Shown: piece after piece, positions 11,078 through 22,479 of the stretch
Position numbering within the stretch: position 1 is the first letter of the stretch
Layout of the letters: every line of letters begins with the position of its first letter
NCBI GenBank assembly: GCA_015680685.1
Contig: MNCI01035004.1
Location: 172,227-236,226, forward strand
Origin: Gnetum montanum
Taxonomy: Eukaryota; Streptophyta; Gnetopsida; Gnetales; Gnetaceae
Direction of reading: 5' to 3'
DNA length: 64,000 nt
Position numbers and translations under genes: made by a program
The notes under the pieces: model-generated
Seen by the model: only the letters and a program-made list of their open reading frames with translations
Database searches by the model: none
What the model was told of the DNA's origin: nothing

Positions 11078-13579
11078 TTAAGGTGTGGAGGTTTGTGCAG
11101 TAGGAGGAATACGAACTACGAAGGGTCTCCTAGGTGTTTGTTGTTCATTATCTAAATAAAGGGTGTTAATCCAAGGTGCTTCTTGTTTGTTATCTAAGTA
11201 GATAGTGTTAATTACGTATGGTGCTTCCTTAGTATTTAGTAGGTCCTTATATACACCCATGGATTGGTTTTGCGGTTGGACCGGGTTGGACTCATCGAAA
11301 GTTATTTCACCCCTATCTATAATTCGTTGAATGTCTTGTTTCAGGGCAAAACAAAAATCAGTACCATGCCCATTGCGTTGATGATACTCGCAAAACCTAT
11401 CGAGTCTAAAGCCTTTTGGGACAGGAGGCTCGTTAGGTGTGGCCAAGCCTGGATTCTTGACCAATTCACAGAATCGATCATGTCCTTGAATAGCTCCAGG
11501 AGACATCTACTTGTGTTTCATCATTCCATCCTTCAAAATTTGGTCAAATAGTTGAGAAGGTTTTGCAGGCAGTGGTGTGTATTGAGAGGGATCTTTACAA
11601 GCAAAGTTTCGGGCATGACCTGTTGTAGCAGTTTATGATGTAGAAGGTTCGAGTGGAGTGGCGGGAGCTGGTCTAGTATAGTTAGCAGGGGTAGCAAGCA
11701 GTTTGCCTTATTGTCTCGTGCTCGTTTGTTATGTTTCTGCTATTGCTGCTATAGTTGTCTTGGCCTTTTCTTTGACTTTCTTATTATGTTGGTTTTTAAA
11801 TGCTGAATAGGCTGGGTCATGCCTGTTTTGCGTAGCTTCTTCAATATTCTTTATTTGTACAAATGCTTGGCTAAGAGTGCATGCATTAAGATAGTACAGT
11901 TTGGACTTCACAAAATCATTAACGGCCCCCTTTAGAATAGTGAGGAGGTAAGTCTCTAGGATTGGCTCATGGAGCTCATTGAGGGTAGCACTCCACCTTG
12001 GAATAAATTTTTGAACAGGTTCAAGCGATGCTTGCTTGACTTGTATGAGGCTTTCAAGTGTTACCTCAGGCTTCAAGTTATACTTGAACCTGGTAACAAA
12101 CTGGTGTAATAAATCTTCCAAAGAAGCTATGGAGTTCTGGGGCAAAGCCCGATACCAGTCAGGTGCTCTCCCTATAAGGGACATGGGGAACACTCGCAAG
12201 ATGGCATGTGGCCATGCCTGAAGCAACACGCACTCTAGTCTAAACATTACAAGATGGGTCTTGGGGTTTGTTTCCCCATTGTATTTGGTTAACATGGATA
12301 GGGAAACACCTTTAGGTAATGTTAGAGGTGGAATCGAAGAGCTGATAGGATCATCTTGATAGAAATCTACTATCTTGAGCTCTTCGTTGGTAGCTATTTT
12401 GAGACACTTGACCTCATCGATTAGCTCTTGCATCAATTTTTTGGCTTCAGCCTAGTCTTGGGCATTAGGCAAGATAGTAGATTGATTATGTTGTGTCATA
12501 TACAAGTTAGATTGTTGCACAGTGGACTGGAAAGAAGAGAGTTGAGTGGTTGGAGGTTGTGCTTGTGGAATATTCATGGTAGGTGCTACTAAGGGTAGCA
12601 TACTGTAAGGAAAGGGTTGTTGTTGTTGTTGTTGCTGTACTTGAGGGATGTTCATGGATGGGACTGTAGGAGGTGGTATGTTGTAGTGAGGGAGTTGATT
12701 TGGTTGCATACCGGTCGTAGCCCACTGCCCGATCATATTTTGTGGGGGAACACCCTGAACTTGTTGAGTTGAAGTGCTGAAGGGTGCTCCTTGAGTTTGG
12801 ATCCGTGGTATATAGTGCACAGATGTAGAAGCTGGTATCACATATGGCATCCCGATCACTCGGGGTGGGAAAGTTACTCCCACATCAGTTTGAGGAGGGT
12901 GTTGTTTGGGTTGTATTTGTAAGAAAGGGGGTGATGTGTTAGCGGGGGGAATAGTAGTGATGGGTATATTGAATTGGGTATCAGTCACTGGGAGAGTGGG
13001 AACAAGAGTGAATGGTTCCTGTTGAGGCACATGTGCTTGAGTGGTCTTAAATGAATGGAGAGACATAGTATCCCCCATGAAGTAATGAAATAACGGGTTC
13101 GCGTACATGTGTGGACTGAGAGTATGGTATGAATCCTCGTGTTCGAACTGAGCCACGACATCATCCTCCTCCTTTAATTGAGGGTTTGCTATGGATTGGT
13201 CTAGAGATTGGCTCTTTACTAGGAGGAGCTGTGAGATGAGCTCAGAGTAGTGCTCTGGAAGAGGGATGATGTCATATGGGGAGGGGATGAACTCATGTCC
13301 TCCCTTATGAATTAGTTCATACTATTTCTTAGCCTCCAGCTCAGTTTGATCTACTGCCAGGCTAGCTTGTATCTTCATGCATATAAAGTTATACTATTCC
13401 TGTGTTATGGTGTTGAATGATGGATTTTTCCCTTGTAGTCTGAGAGATCGGCAAGGTCCTCCCTGAGGATTAACCTCACCGTGGGCCCCTATGGGTTGCA
13501 TAATGGGTATCGGCATCGTCGTGTAGCCAACGGTATCTGGAATGGACTTGGTTGAAACGTTGGTGTTGGCGGTATTCAT
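11078..13579 (-). pseudogene. gag: gag of the Tat/Ogre-like element
   Basis: The likely start is the ATG at 13579 (MNTANTN). The frame runs on without frameshift but with nonsense codons, for example at 13394-13396, 13322-13324 and 12452-12454. An N-terminal acidic part is followed by a Pro/Gln-rich stretch with a run of seven Gln near 12620-12640. The capsid-like domain (11729-12436) contains FYQDDPIS, PDWYRALP, FVTRFKYNLKP and NDFVKSKLYYL, all recognisable again in the plus-strand element at 48.7-49.3 kb. A zinc-knuckle variant CEYHQRNGHGTDFC lies near 11350-11392, with His in place of the second Cys, as is common in Tat-type gag. Capsid formation and RNA packaging are the family role. Confidence 0.85.
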
Positions 13580-13797
13580 GATGAAAAGGTCATAAATGTA
13601 ACAAGGTGGAAGGGAGACAATGTCAGGGTGTACAAGTGAGGATTTGGCCAAGTATGAAATGGGTGTGCTTATCAGCATACACCTAAGTCGGCAGCATGCA
13701 GCCTGTTTACACGGTGTATGGACTGGGTCCCAGTGTACAGGCTTCAACAACCAGCGTACAGAAACTGGTCACAGCGTGTGAACTGAATGTATTGCAA

Positions 13798-14020
13798 GCG
13801 GTCGCAGCATGTAGATAGGGTCTACAGCGTGCAAGTACATTGGACAAAGTGTCGATAGGGTCTACAATGTGCAGGTATGTTGGGCAGCATGTAGATAGGG
13901 TCTACAGCATGCAGGTACGTTGGGCAACATGTAGACAGGGTCTACAGCATGCAGGTACATTGGGCAACATGTAGACAGGGTCTATAGCATGCAGGTACAT
14001 TGGGCAGCGTGTAGACGCTG
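13798..14020 (-). repeat. 40-bp tandem array in the retrotransposon leader
   Basis: The core GGGTCTACA recurs at 13818, 13858, 13898, 13938 and 13978, exactly 40 bases apart, each followed by a GCATGCAGG-like word and TTGGGCA. About five units lie between the primer-binding site and gag, with only a few substitutions. The unit is not a multiple of three and no reading frame crosses it, so it is noncoding leader. Confidence 0.85.
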
Positions 14021-14165
14021 AGAATGCTGCAGAACAGGACACAGATTTGAGAGGTATAAAATCAAATTTAATGTTGATGCAGATGTAAATCTAAGAAAAC
14101 CAGGTGGTAGATCAGAGGCACATAGGGCATGTGTATGAGATCAGAGTAGATTTAAACAGTTTCAT

Positions 14166-14183
14166 GCCCTCCTTCTAGCACCA
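14166..14183 (-). other. Primer-binding site of the Tat/Ogre-like element
   Basis: Minus strand reads TGGTGCTAGAAGGAGGGC just inside the 5' LTR. The identical 18 bases stand just inside the LTR of the plus-strand element (47602-47619), and they start TGG as expected for pairing with a tRNA CCA end. I could not assign the tRNA. Confidence 0.75.
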
Positions 14184-14188
14184 TTTTC

Positions 14189-15353
14189 TGTACCATCCGA
14201 AATCATCCGTGCAAGGCTGGAATGGGACAAGCACTGCATGATTTACAGACAAGCATAGAAGACCCTACCTTCACTTGAGGACGAGCTGGAATTGACGAAG
14301 GTAGAGTACCTTGGGTGGTCTGCACGTGGATTAGACAAGGATTTCCCCAACATATGCCGATGTGCAATACGCTGGGTTATGCGTAGACAGTATGATAAAT
14401 GTTGACCAGAACATGAATGCGCCAAGAAACAAATATAGAGATAAATAAAAATGGATGAAAACTGTAGCAAATCTTGACCAGAAATGAAACAACTTTATTG
14501 CAAAATGAGATTACAATGCACGGGTTTGAACGCAATTGTGAATCTGACACAAGGCGGACGAAGAGCCCCGGTGGATGCAGAGGGATGATGGTTTGCTAGT
14601 TTGGGCTGCAAGCACAGCGTGAAGACTGTATGCTCAGCGTGCAGGGTGGCAGTCCAGCATGCAAGGTTGGTGTTCAGATTTTGTTCTGTGTCTCCTCTCC
14701 TCATTTTTTTTGTCTCTCTTTCAAAATTGTGAACCATGATCTAGTGAAAAATTGGGATTTTTATGAGGTTTTGAGCATTGGATTCAGATCTGGAAGGGTA
14801 TGTGTGGCCGTGGGTGAGAGAATTTTGGGTCGGGTGACATGTGGCTACATTGTCCAAGTGCAAAGAGAATTACAACTGTACAGCATGCTGCATGCCAGCG
14901 TGTAAAGGCTGGGCGTGTGAACTCAGCATACAAACTTGCCCAATACAAAGGAATTGAACTTTACAAATGAGCATACTGTTACAACAGAAAATCTTGAACT
15001 TCGCCCTTGGATTTGAGAATGCTGCCTGTCGAATTTGGGCTCATCTAGGCTCAATCTGACATGGTCTTGGAAGGCTCCGACTGGTGTACGCTGGGCTGCA
15101 TGCTGGGCGTATACACTGGGCGTGCACGATTCATACTTAGTGAAAACCAAGTCTTTTGAGCTCAAGATTTTCTAGGTTTGACGTTGGATGTCACCGTAGT
15201 CTTCTGTGGGTCCCAGGGGACCTTTTCCCATTCAGTTCAACTCCGTTTGATGCTTTTTTTGAGGTTCGCAAGCTTCGGTCGTGCTGGGGAGCATCATGAC
15301 TTAGTTCGATTCTTGTTGGAGAAGTGTTAAGCTTAGAATTTTGTGGTGTTTCA
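14189..15353 (-). repeat. 5' LTR of the Tat/Ogre-like element
   Basis: On minus it begins TGAAACACCAC at 15353 and ends ACA at 14189, six bases before a primer-binding site. The start matches the starts of three other LTRs in this window (46636, 53107 and 38949 on minus), so this is the same superfamily, but the inner sequence and 3' end differ, marking a separate subfamily. It contains scattered AGCGTG and GCATGC words near 14615-14660 and 14880-14930. The partner LTR is outside the window, so exact ends are inferred from TG...CA and the primer-binding site. Confidence 0.75.
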
Positions 15354-15357
15354 ATGA

Positions 15358-17110
15358 CTAGGTAACACTAAGAATTATAAGAGTTTATGTAGTATTCACA
15401 TAAACCCTCATCATTGAAGGAGGATGAGAAACCCTCATTTAGATCTTCTTGAATGCTTTAGAGTAACAAATCTTTTCTTTACCCTTGTCATCATACCTCT
15501 TTTTATGTTCATGTGGTGCAATTACTTTGATTATAGCTTTAACCACCTTACCTTCATTGTCCTTCAAAGTAGTTATTATTTTCTCCTCCATCACATCCAA
15601 ACCTTGGTCTACATGTTGGACAAATCTTATCAAGGCTTTGTTTATTCTAATCTAATCTTGTATTAGAGCCTTAACTATAGTGAAAGATTTAGTGATACTT
15701 TCAATATTTTTAGCATCCTACCTATGTGATGAATCACAATTGTACTCCTTAGCTAATTGTTGCTTTCACTACTCACCTTTCATGCTAGCAATGATGTTTA
15801 AGAATGGTTTAATTTGGGTCATAGACTTTTTGTGCACCTTGCCCATCACATACATATCTATATACTCTCTTGTTTTCTACCTTAGCCCTTCTACAATATG
15901 CATCAACTACTTTCTTTATCAAAAATCATAATTCAGACAATGATGAGAATTTTTCACATACCTTTCCATGGTAATGTTGAGAGGATCATGAACTTCTTTT
16001 CTCCATCTAACCATATCTTTGTGGATATTTGAAATTTGAGCATAGGTCTAAAATTTTTTATAGAATATTTTCACCATATCTGCCCATCTTTAAATCAATC
16101 GAGGAGATAAGGATTTATACTAGGTTTTTGCATGTTCGATGAAGGTGTGGGAAAACAACTACAACTTCTACCAACACTCATGTTCTCTTGGAGATAGCAA
16201 GTATTGTCAAAGTCTTTCACATGGAGTTGGGAATTATCATTGCTATACCATCTATATGTTGGTACATTAGCCATGTTGATTTGTTTGATTTTACTATCAT
16301 GAACATGCTTCCTTGGAATATGTATAGCTTTTATCAACTCATGATAATCATCCTAGTTGAAAAAAGAAGAATCATCAGTACCACTAGCAAGTATAAACAA
16401 ATGCAAATGCTAAAACTTGGAAAGGAATCATCATGTTGAGATATACTTGAAGTGAAGGTTCTTGACCAAGGGCCTTGATGGTGAGCTATCAATTTACCTT
16501 TCTTATCTACTTTAGCTTATTTCTCCCCATCTAAATGATCAAATAATAGGCTACAGTCAACCTCTTCTTCTACCACTTGATCCCAAAGATCTTACATTTA
16601 CAAAGGCTCATAATCATTAAACATGGGTTTAGAAGCTTTGTACTCTGTATGTTCATCATCTAGCCTCATATTGATCAAGGAATCCATGACGTCACCTAGT
16701 GTAGCCACTACTAAGTCCTTAGAAAACTAGCCATGAGCACCTCTCCACCTTCCCTGCTTATCTTGATGATAAGCTAGCATAACCAATGGAATGGACTTAT
16801 TCTTTGAATTCTCAAAGGTAACAAAAGTCCTTCATCTTTTTACTATGTTGCTAAAGATGTTTGATTGGCTCTAAGCACTATCTACCTTTTTTTTTTTTTT
16901 TGTTCAAAACCTACATATGCAACACTAAAACATATACTTGATTTGAATAAAAGTTAAAATTAAAAATGTATGAGTATTTTTGGATAATTCACCAATGTTC
17001 TCCCTAGAGAAAATGCATATGATAGGGGTCTTGCTAGTTTTAAATCAATGAAATATGTCATAAAATTTGTAGTGTGATCTAGTCATAAGCTTAAAGAATG
17101 ACATGGAGTG
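15358..17110 (-). pseudogene. gag-like relic of Athila-like copy A
   Basis: There is no long frame, but short pieces match copy B on minus: DGKIITTLKD-type sequence at 15439-15633 against 22560-22700, and the block complementary to 16188-16439 against 23233-23415. A poly-T tract lies at 16888-16902. It is called gag from its position between LTR and, in copy B, protease. Confidence 0.45.
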
Positions 17111-17128
17111 GATTACCAAGAACACCCA

Positions 17129-18248
17129 TGTATATTGTTGCATTCAATAAATATAAAACATATTATAATACATACGGTTATATGGTACAGCTATAACCCA
17201 TGTTGTCACGATGTGAGATGGAGAAAATATCTATAATTTTATGCTTTATAATATTTATGGGTTTTATAATTATAAGAAACCACAAATAAAAACACATGTG
17301 TTGCAATCCTACTTAGGGATAGGGGTAATGCTCATGTTGCACCACATACAAATATACAAATGTAAATAAAATCACTCTTAGTCACAACCTCAATGGCCCA
17401 ACACCATGCCATATAATTGTGACCTCCTTAGATAAGGTTGAATCATTGTAGCTTATGAAAATAAGAAATGAATAAATATTTTTTTGTTATTTTTAATCTT
17501 TTATAATGTTTTTATAATTTTAATATTTTAAGGCATCAATAGTACAAACACTGGACTCTACATCAACCACACTGTTCTACGATACATAACCAAGGTAGTG
17601 CTCTGACAAAGTCTAGCCACACTTGTGAAAGTGATGACTTAAAATACCCATAAAAATGAAATGAATCAACATACCCAAGGAAGAAAGAGCTCTTCACACA
17701 AAAATGAATGCCAAAATCCAAGGAAAAATTCTTAAAATTAAGTTCATCCTATGTGGAGATTTTCCTAGATATTTATAGTTTTCACAATGTAATAGAAGGG
17801 GATTGCTAATACGCAAGCATCAATGGAGGTCCATTAGCATAGCCAAGACATCCCAAACCATACCCAAGGAGGCAAAGAAGACAAAGCACCCAAACTAGGG
17901 TACCAAAGAGGGTGCTTCAATGCTCCATGTTGATGCAGGAGGGGCGCTAGGACAAGAAAGTCAATGCATCCTTGCTAGCAACATCTTATCTTTGTTTTTT
18001 TAGATGAAAGTCAGGATGTCTAAGAACATGTCAAAACATTCCAAGGGTCTTTTAATGAAGCTAAAAACTTCTCTAGAAGCCCAAAACTTTCTCTAAATCT
18101 ACAAGTATGAACTAGAAGGCAAGGATATAAACCTAGGAGGTAGAAACCATAGTCGTATACACAAAACCCATAAACATCGGTTACATGATATACATCATAA
18201 ATCTAGGACTTGTAATTAACTTACAAAATGCCACTACATGACTCATCA
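17129..18248 (-). repeat. LTR of Athila-like copy A
   Basis: It starts TGATGAGTCATGTAGTGGC on minus at 18248 and ends near 17129. It pairs with 24144-25271, which starts TGATGAGGCATCCAGTGGC; both are about 1.12 kb. Just inside stands TGGTAATCCACT, probably a decayed primer-binding site (TGGCAATCCACT in copy B). Ends are good to a few bases only. Confidence 0.65.
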
Positions 18249-19922
18249 TTTGTCATAATTATATTTCCATCATAGTAATCACCAAACATCCCATGGTATG
18301 CATGAGCCAAGATGATACCCTAGCTTTCCTCCAAAACATACTAGCTTATAAGGCCATCAAGGAATCTCTTGTAAAAATGATCTTTGACAACCAAATAAGA
18401 CTTTACCTAATGTTGAAATCATTGGATCTTTCATTTATTTAGACCAAGGATGAAACTTCTTGACCACTAGATATTTAAGAATGTCCATGAACCATGGGTA
18501 GTGATATCTATTCTTGTTATTAAAAATGAACTTGCAAATTTGATCATCTAGAAAGTCATTAAAAAGCATACCTTCCCCTTTGTTATGAATTCATAGCTAT
18601 AATAGATGATTTTTCATCACATTTTTAGCTCCCTTGTGATTGATCATGTGGAGATCAAACTTCTGCAAAAGAGCCAACCATCAAATCACCTAAGAGCTAA
18701 CATTTAATTTGTTCAAGAGGAACTAGATGGTGCTAGGATTAGTATGGATGAAGATTTTGCATCCAATAACATAATTCTTGAAATATTTTAGTGCAAAAAT
18801 TATGTTCAATAGCACCTTTTTTATTATGATTTAATTTCAATTAAGGCTCCATGATACTTTCACTAGTACAATGGATGTAGTAGGATCTCCTCTTTTCGTT
18901 AAATTACATCAAGACTACACCTAATGCAAAGTTAAAAGCATCTATCCTTATATGAAATGGTTGAGTCCAATTAGGATTCTACAACATTTAGGTTTAGGTT
19001 AGCCTTTCTTTAAGACATTAAAAGAAATTCTCATATTCTATTCTCCATAAGAATGAAATATCGTTCTCTATGAATTCAAATAAAGGCTTGGCTATTCTAG
19101 AATAATCTTTAATGAATCTATGATAATAGCCTATATGACAAAGGAAACATCACATCTCTTTAAACATCATGGAAATCTATGTCATGTTTCAAATATGCAG
19201 ATCTTATCAAGATCTACTTCAATCCTATTCTTGGAAACTTTATGCCCAAGAACAATGTTCTCAATTATAATCAACTAATTTTTCTTCTAATTTAGCTTTA
19301 AGTTTACCTAGCAACAGTAGTGTAGAATAGCTTTAAGTCAATCTAAGGCCTCTTGAAATGTTTTTCTATAGATCAAAAAGTCATCCATGAAGACCTACAT
19401 GGTCTTACCAATGTAATCTTGGAACACATACATCATCAACCATTAGAATGTGTTTAGTGCATTGCATAACCCAAAGGGCATGCATTTGAAGGTGAATATT
19501 TCCTACAAATAGATGAAAGTAGTTTTTGCTTAATCCTCTAGCATGATGTTAATCTAATTATACCGAGATTACCCATTAAAAAAGATATAGTACTCCTTGC
19601 CATAGATATTATCTAGTACCTAGTTATGGGAAATGGTTCTTAAAGATGATAGAATTTAACAACCTATAGTTAATACAAACTCTCCATTCATTGTCTTTCT
19701 TTGTTGTGACTATAGTTGGACTAATCCACTCATTTTCAAAAATGGGTACAATGAAACCAACCCTTAAGAGATGGATGATTTCATTTTTAACACATCCTAC
19801 AGGTTAGGATTAAGCCTTAATTGAAGTATCTACTAAGGTTTGACACTTAGGTCTATGTATATGTGATGTTGAAAGATAGACTAGTCAATTCTCATGAATT
19901 TATTATGGAATCAAGAAAAGGT
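18249..19922 (-). pseudogene. RT, RNase H and integrase start of Athila-like copy B
   Basis: On minus, ENEWISPTIVTTKKDNEWRV then CINYRLLNS (19640-19745) is RT motif 1-2. A decayed copy of the LDGYSGYNQI block lies at 19555-19615, and VFMDDFLIY at about 19375-19405 is the catalytic motif in the FMDD form typical of Athila. RNase H sequence follows to about 18620. A FLDDQIFKF...PWFMDILKYLV stretch (18400-18580) resembles the region before the integrase zinc finger. Frames change repeatedly. Confidence 0.6.
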
Positions 19923-20539
19923 TGAAACATCACAAAATTTCAGATCTTGACATCTCGATTGCAAATTTGGCTAAGTGTCAAAATGGTGGCACTTTGCCCA
20001 AATTTTTCTAACTGTTGAGTGTAGTTAGCTCCAACTGCCAGATTTGCAAAATTTTTCTAAGTGTCAGAATGATGGCACTTTCTACAAATTTTTCTAAGTG
20101 TCAAAACTTGGAAAAAATTTTCTAAGTGTCAATGCTACATTGTGCAGTGTAGCGAACATGACATAGGTTCAAGTGTCCAATTTTTCCTAAGTGTTGGACA
20201 AGGATCTATCAAGCTAGCTCAACATAGAAGACACATTTGGCACATTTCCCAACTTCCAAGGTTGCCTATCCTACTACACCCTAGAGCATGGTTAGCATAC
20301 CATGAAGGAAACATTGCAAATTTCATGAAAATTCAACAAAGTATTCATGTTATGCTCTACTACGTTGTGCAGTGTAGACAGCGTGATGGGCATGGCAAGT
20401 CAAAATTTCACTAAGTATTCATGCTACACTCAGCTACGCTGTGCAACATAGATAATGTGATAGGTGTGGCAAGTCAAAAGTTCACAAAGTGTTCACGCTA
20501 CACTTTGCTATGCTATGCAGCATAGCCAACTTGACACTA

Positions 20540-20770
20540 GGAAGTGTCCCATGTCCCGCACGTAACACAAGATGAGCTCAGTAGCCAATGTTCCATGTCT
20601 CACATGTAATATGGGATGAGCTCAACAGCCAACGTCTTATGTCCCACACATAATACAGGATGAGCTCAGCAGCTAGCATCCCATGTCCTGCACATAACAC
20701 AGGACAAGCCTAGTAGCCAATGTCTCGTGTCCTGCACATAACACGGGACAAGCATGGTAGTCAGAGTTAG
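20540..20770 (+). repeat. About 55-bp tandem array inside the solo LTR
   Basis: Four imperfect units built of TGTCCCATGTCC, GCACRTAACAC and RGGAYGAGCTCAGYAGCCAA. Earlier in the same LTR are two more repeat types: TTTTTCTAAGTGTCAAAATG-like units (19970-20130), and units of about 84 bases with CTACGCTGTGCA (20345-20525). Confidence 0.75.
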
Positions 20771-20891
20771 AAATTTTTTGAAATTTTTCTAGTCACCTCT
20801 AGACTTAGAAAATATTCTTAATTTTTCTTGTGGTGCCACCCACCTTATTACCACGTGGCACCCGATCCACATTTTAGGCTAACCCTAGCCC

Positions 20892-20899
20892 TATAAATA
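20892..20899 (+). promoter_or_regulatory. TATA box of the solo LTR
   Basis: TATAAATA in the conserved context CTAACCCTAGCCC just before it, with CCACGTGG 40 bases upstream (20852-20859). The same arrangement recurs in the LTRs at 46974 and 53484. Confidence 0.7.
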
Positions 20900-21968
20900 C
20901 CCCTGCACCCTAATGTTTTGAAAAAAAGGGGGGGTTTCCATTTTTTACAAGGGTGATAGTTGGCATTTTCATTTGGCATTTGACACTTTGTCATCTTAAA
21001 ACATAGCTTCATGGGTGAATGAGACCCACAGCACACCACACTAGCAAAGCGGTAGCCCTACACCACACAGTCCATCACAACCCTGTTATAGCGAACATCA
21101 CGTGGTACACCGTGGCGATCAACCTAGAACCTAGTAGGCATCACAATGAACACCAAACCTCATGGCCCAACACCACCAAGACTATGACTGCACTCCCACT
21201 ATGCCTGTTGTACACTGTGTACCTTTTGAGAACCTTTTGTAATTAGCTATGCTCCCCCTTTTTGGGGCGATGAACTTTTGTTCTCAAATTCTGTTATATT
21301 TCTCAAGCATCTCTCTGGTATTTAGCATAACACTTGTATTTTTTCACTTTTTTCATACATATTTGCATGTTTACGTTACTATTCTCAGGTCGAGACACCC
21401 CGCTATGCTCTAGCTCCAATGCCCGCATGTAATGTAGTATAAACCCTTCTCACACATGGTCATTTTAACATCACATAAGTCCCTGTCTGATTGACCAAAC
21501 CATTCAAGGCACCTCATTTCCATTTTTTCCAACACGGCCCTCTCACGGATTTGAGGTTAGGCTATATGCCTGGTGACCTCTTGGTGTTCCAGCCACTGAC
21601 ATTTTCAAACGTCACAAAGGTTTTTTCCCACTTTGCAATTTTTTAGCTCAATCTTTTGGATGGTCATTGGAAAAAATTGATGATAACAAGATGACCATCA
21701 AGGAGGAACATGTACTTGAAGCCCTTTGGAAGTAGTTTGAACTTTAATAGTGATGTGGAAACATTATAGAATAAATCAAGAGTGATCTAAAATTAAATAT
21801 CATACTATACCACTATGATAACCTCCATTATATTCTCTGCTTCTAAATCAAATGATTCAAAATTAGGTAGTATAAGAGAATAAAATGGTCCTTTTAAAAC
21901 CTAATTTGTGGCTTCATAGGCTAGGAATTCTTCAAGGAAATTAACATCTTTAATGACACATAAATTTT

Positions 21969-22238
21969 CTATAACATAATAGTTGTAACCATGATTGCAA
22001 AATGACTAGGAATGATTACATTAGCTCCACTTATAATGTGTCTTCCTTTCCTACTATTTTCAAGGTGAAGGCCTTGGAAGACTAGCCTAGCATTAATAAT
22101 GCTTAACCAAGCTCTTACCATGATGATATGAAAGTTTTCTTCCATATTGTTCCTTAGTTTAATCAATAATAAATCCATATAATATGATAATCCCACTAAT
22201 TTTGTCATCACATCATTTACTTGTCCCATAGGGTACAT
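21969..22238 (-). pseudogene. Protease region of Athila-like copy B
   Basis: The frame reads MGQVNDVMTKLVGLSYYMD, then NMEENFHIIMVRAWLSI. In Athila-type proteases the C-terminal half ends PIILGRPWL, and the same pattern is visible with three changed residues. The active-site Asp should lie upstream, near 22300, but is not readable. Downstream at 21650-21720 minus reads LPKGFKYMFL, the usual bridge to RT. Confidence 0.6.
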
Positions 22239-22479
22239 GTAGGATTGGTTTGCTAGTTTTAGCTAAATGTTAGCACTCTTGAGAGGAGGGAGTTCCCAAT
22301 CAAGGTACTACTACAATGAAATGATGTCAACTCCTAAACTAGAGTCACAAAGAGCTAGGTAGTTATCCTTCTCACCATTTAGATCTACATAATGTGACTA
22401 CCAAGATCTAATTTCTTTTTGAATAGTACATTCTTTTATCGCTTGCATAGCTACCTTGGACATAGTAATGATTATGATT

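Larger units (their letters stand above)
1..15353 (-). mobile_element. Tat/Ogre-like Ty3/gypsy retrotransposon, left-truncated by the window
   Basis: Read on the minus strand the order is 5' LTR, primer-binding site, repeat leader, gag, protease, long spacer, RT, RNase H, second RNase H, integrase with a GPY motif. Two RNase H domains and a spacer between protease and RT are hallmarks of the Tat/Ogre lineage. All coding parts carry nonsense codons, so the copy is dead, but frameshifts are few: gag to protease is one frame (13579-9602), and RNase H to the window edge is another. The 3' LTR lies beyond position 1. The flank at 15354-15358 reads ATGAC and should recur beyond the missing 3' LTR. 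The copy interrupts an older Athila-like element. Confidence 0.85.
15354..18248 (-). mobile_element. Athila-like element, copy A (5' part)
   Basis: A 5' LTR (17129-18248) is followed on minus by gag-like sequence cut at 15354 by the Tat/Ogre-like element. The whole stretch is homologous, segment by segment, to 22.5-25.27 kb (copy B), same orientation. The LTR start abuts copy B integrase sequence, so A inserted into B. The flank at 18249-18253 is TTTGT; the other end lies beyond the window. Confidence 0.65.
19923..21616 (+). repeat. Solo LTR of the Tat-like family, perfect AAGGT target duplication
   Basis: It starts TGAAACATCACAAAATTTC and ends CACA, and is flanked on both sides by AAGGT (19918-19922 and 21617-21621). 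No internal region is present, so it is the product of LTR-LTR recombination. It shares with the LTRs at 46636 and 53107 the start, the CCACGTGGCAC box, CTAACCCTAGCCCTATAAAT, the GAGACCCA...CACACCACA block and the conserved end with GGTTAGGCT and CAGCCACTGAC. Upstream of TATA it is much longer (969 bases) because of tandem arrays. Confidence 0.9.

Noticed and set aside
13798-14020. CRISPR-like regular 40-bp periodicity
   Set aside because: Units are contiguous with no unique spacers, inside a plant retrotransposon leader.
14630-14905. Open plus frame in the LTR
   Set aside because: It is antisense to the LTR, has no homology in the related LTRs and no domain.
15424-16439. Hydrophobic plus frames that look like membrane proteins
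   Set aside because: They are antisense to AT-rich gag-like sequence shared by copies A and B; Phe/Ile/Leu-rich composition follows from the base content.
17129-18248. 3' LTR of Athila-like copy B
   Set aside because: It is followed on minus by gag-like sequence and preceded by an incomplete integrase without a polypurine tract, so it is better read as the 5' LTR of copy A.
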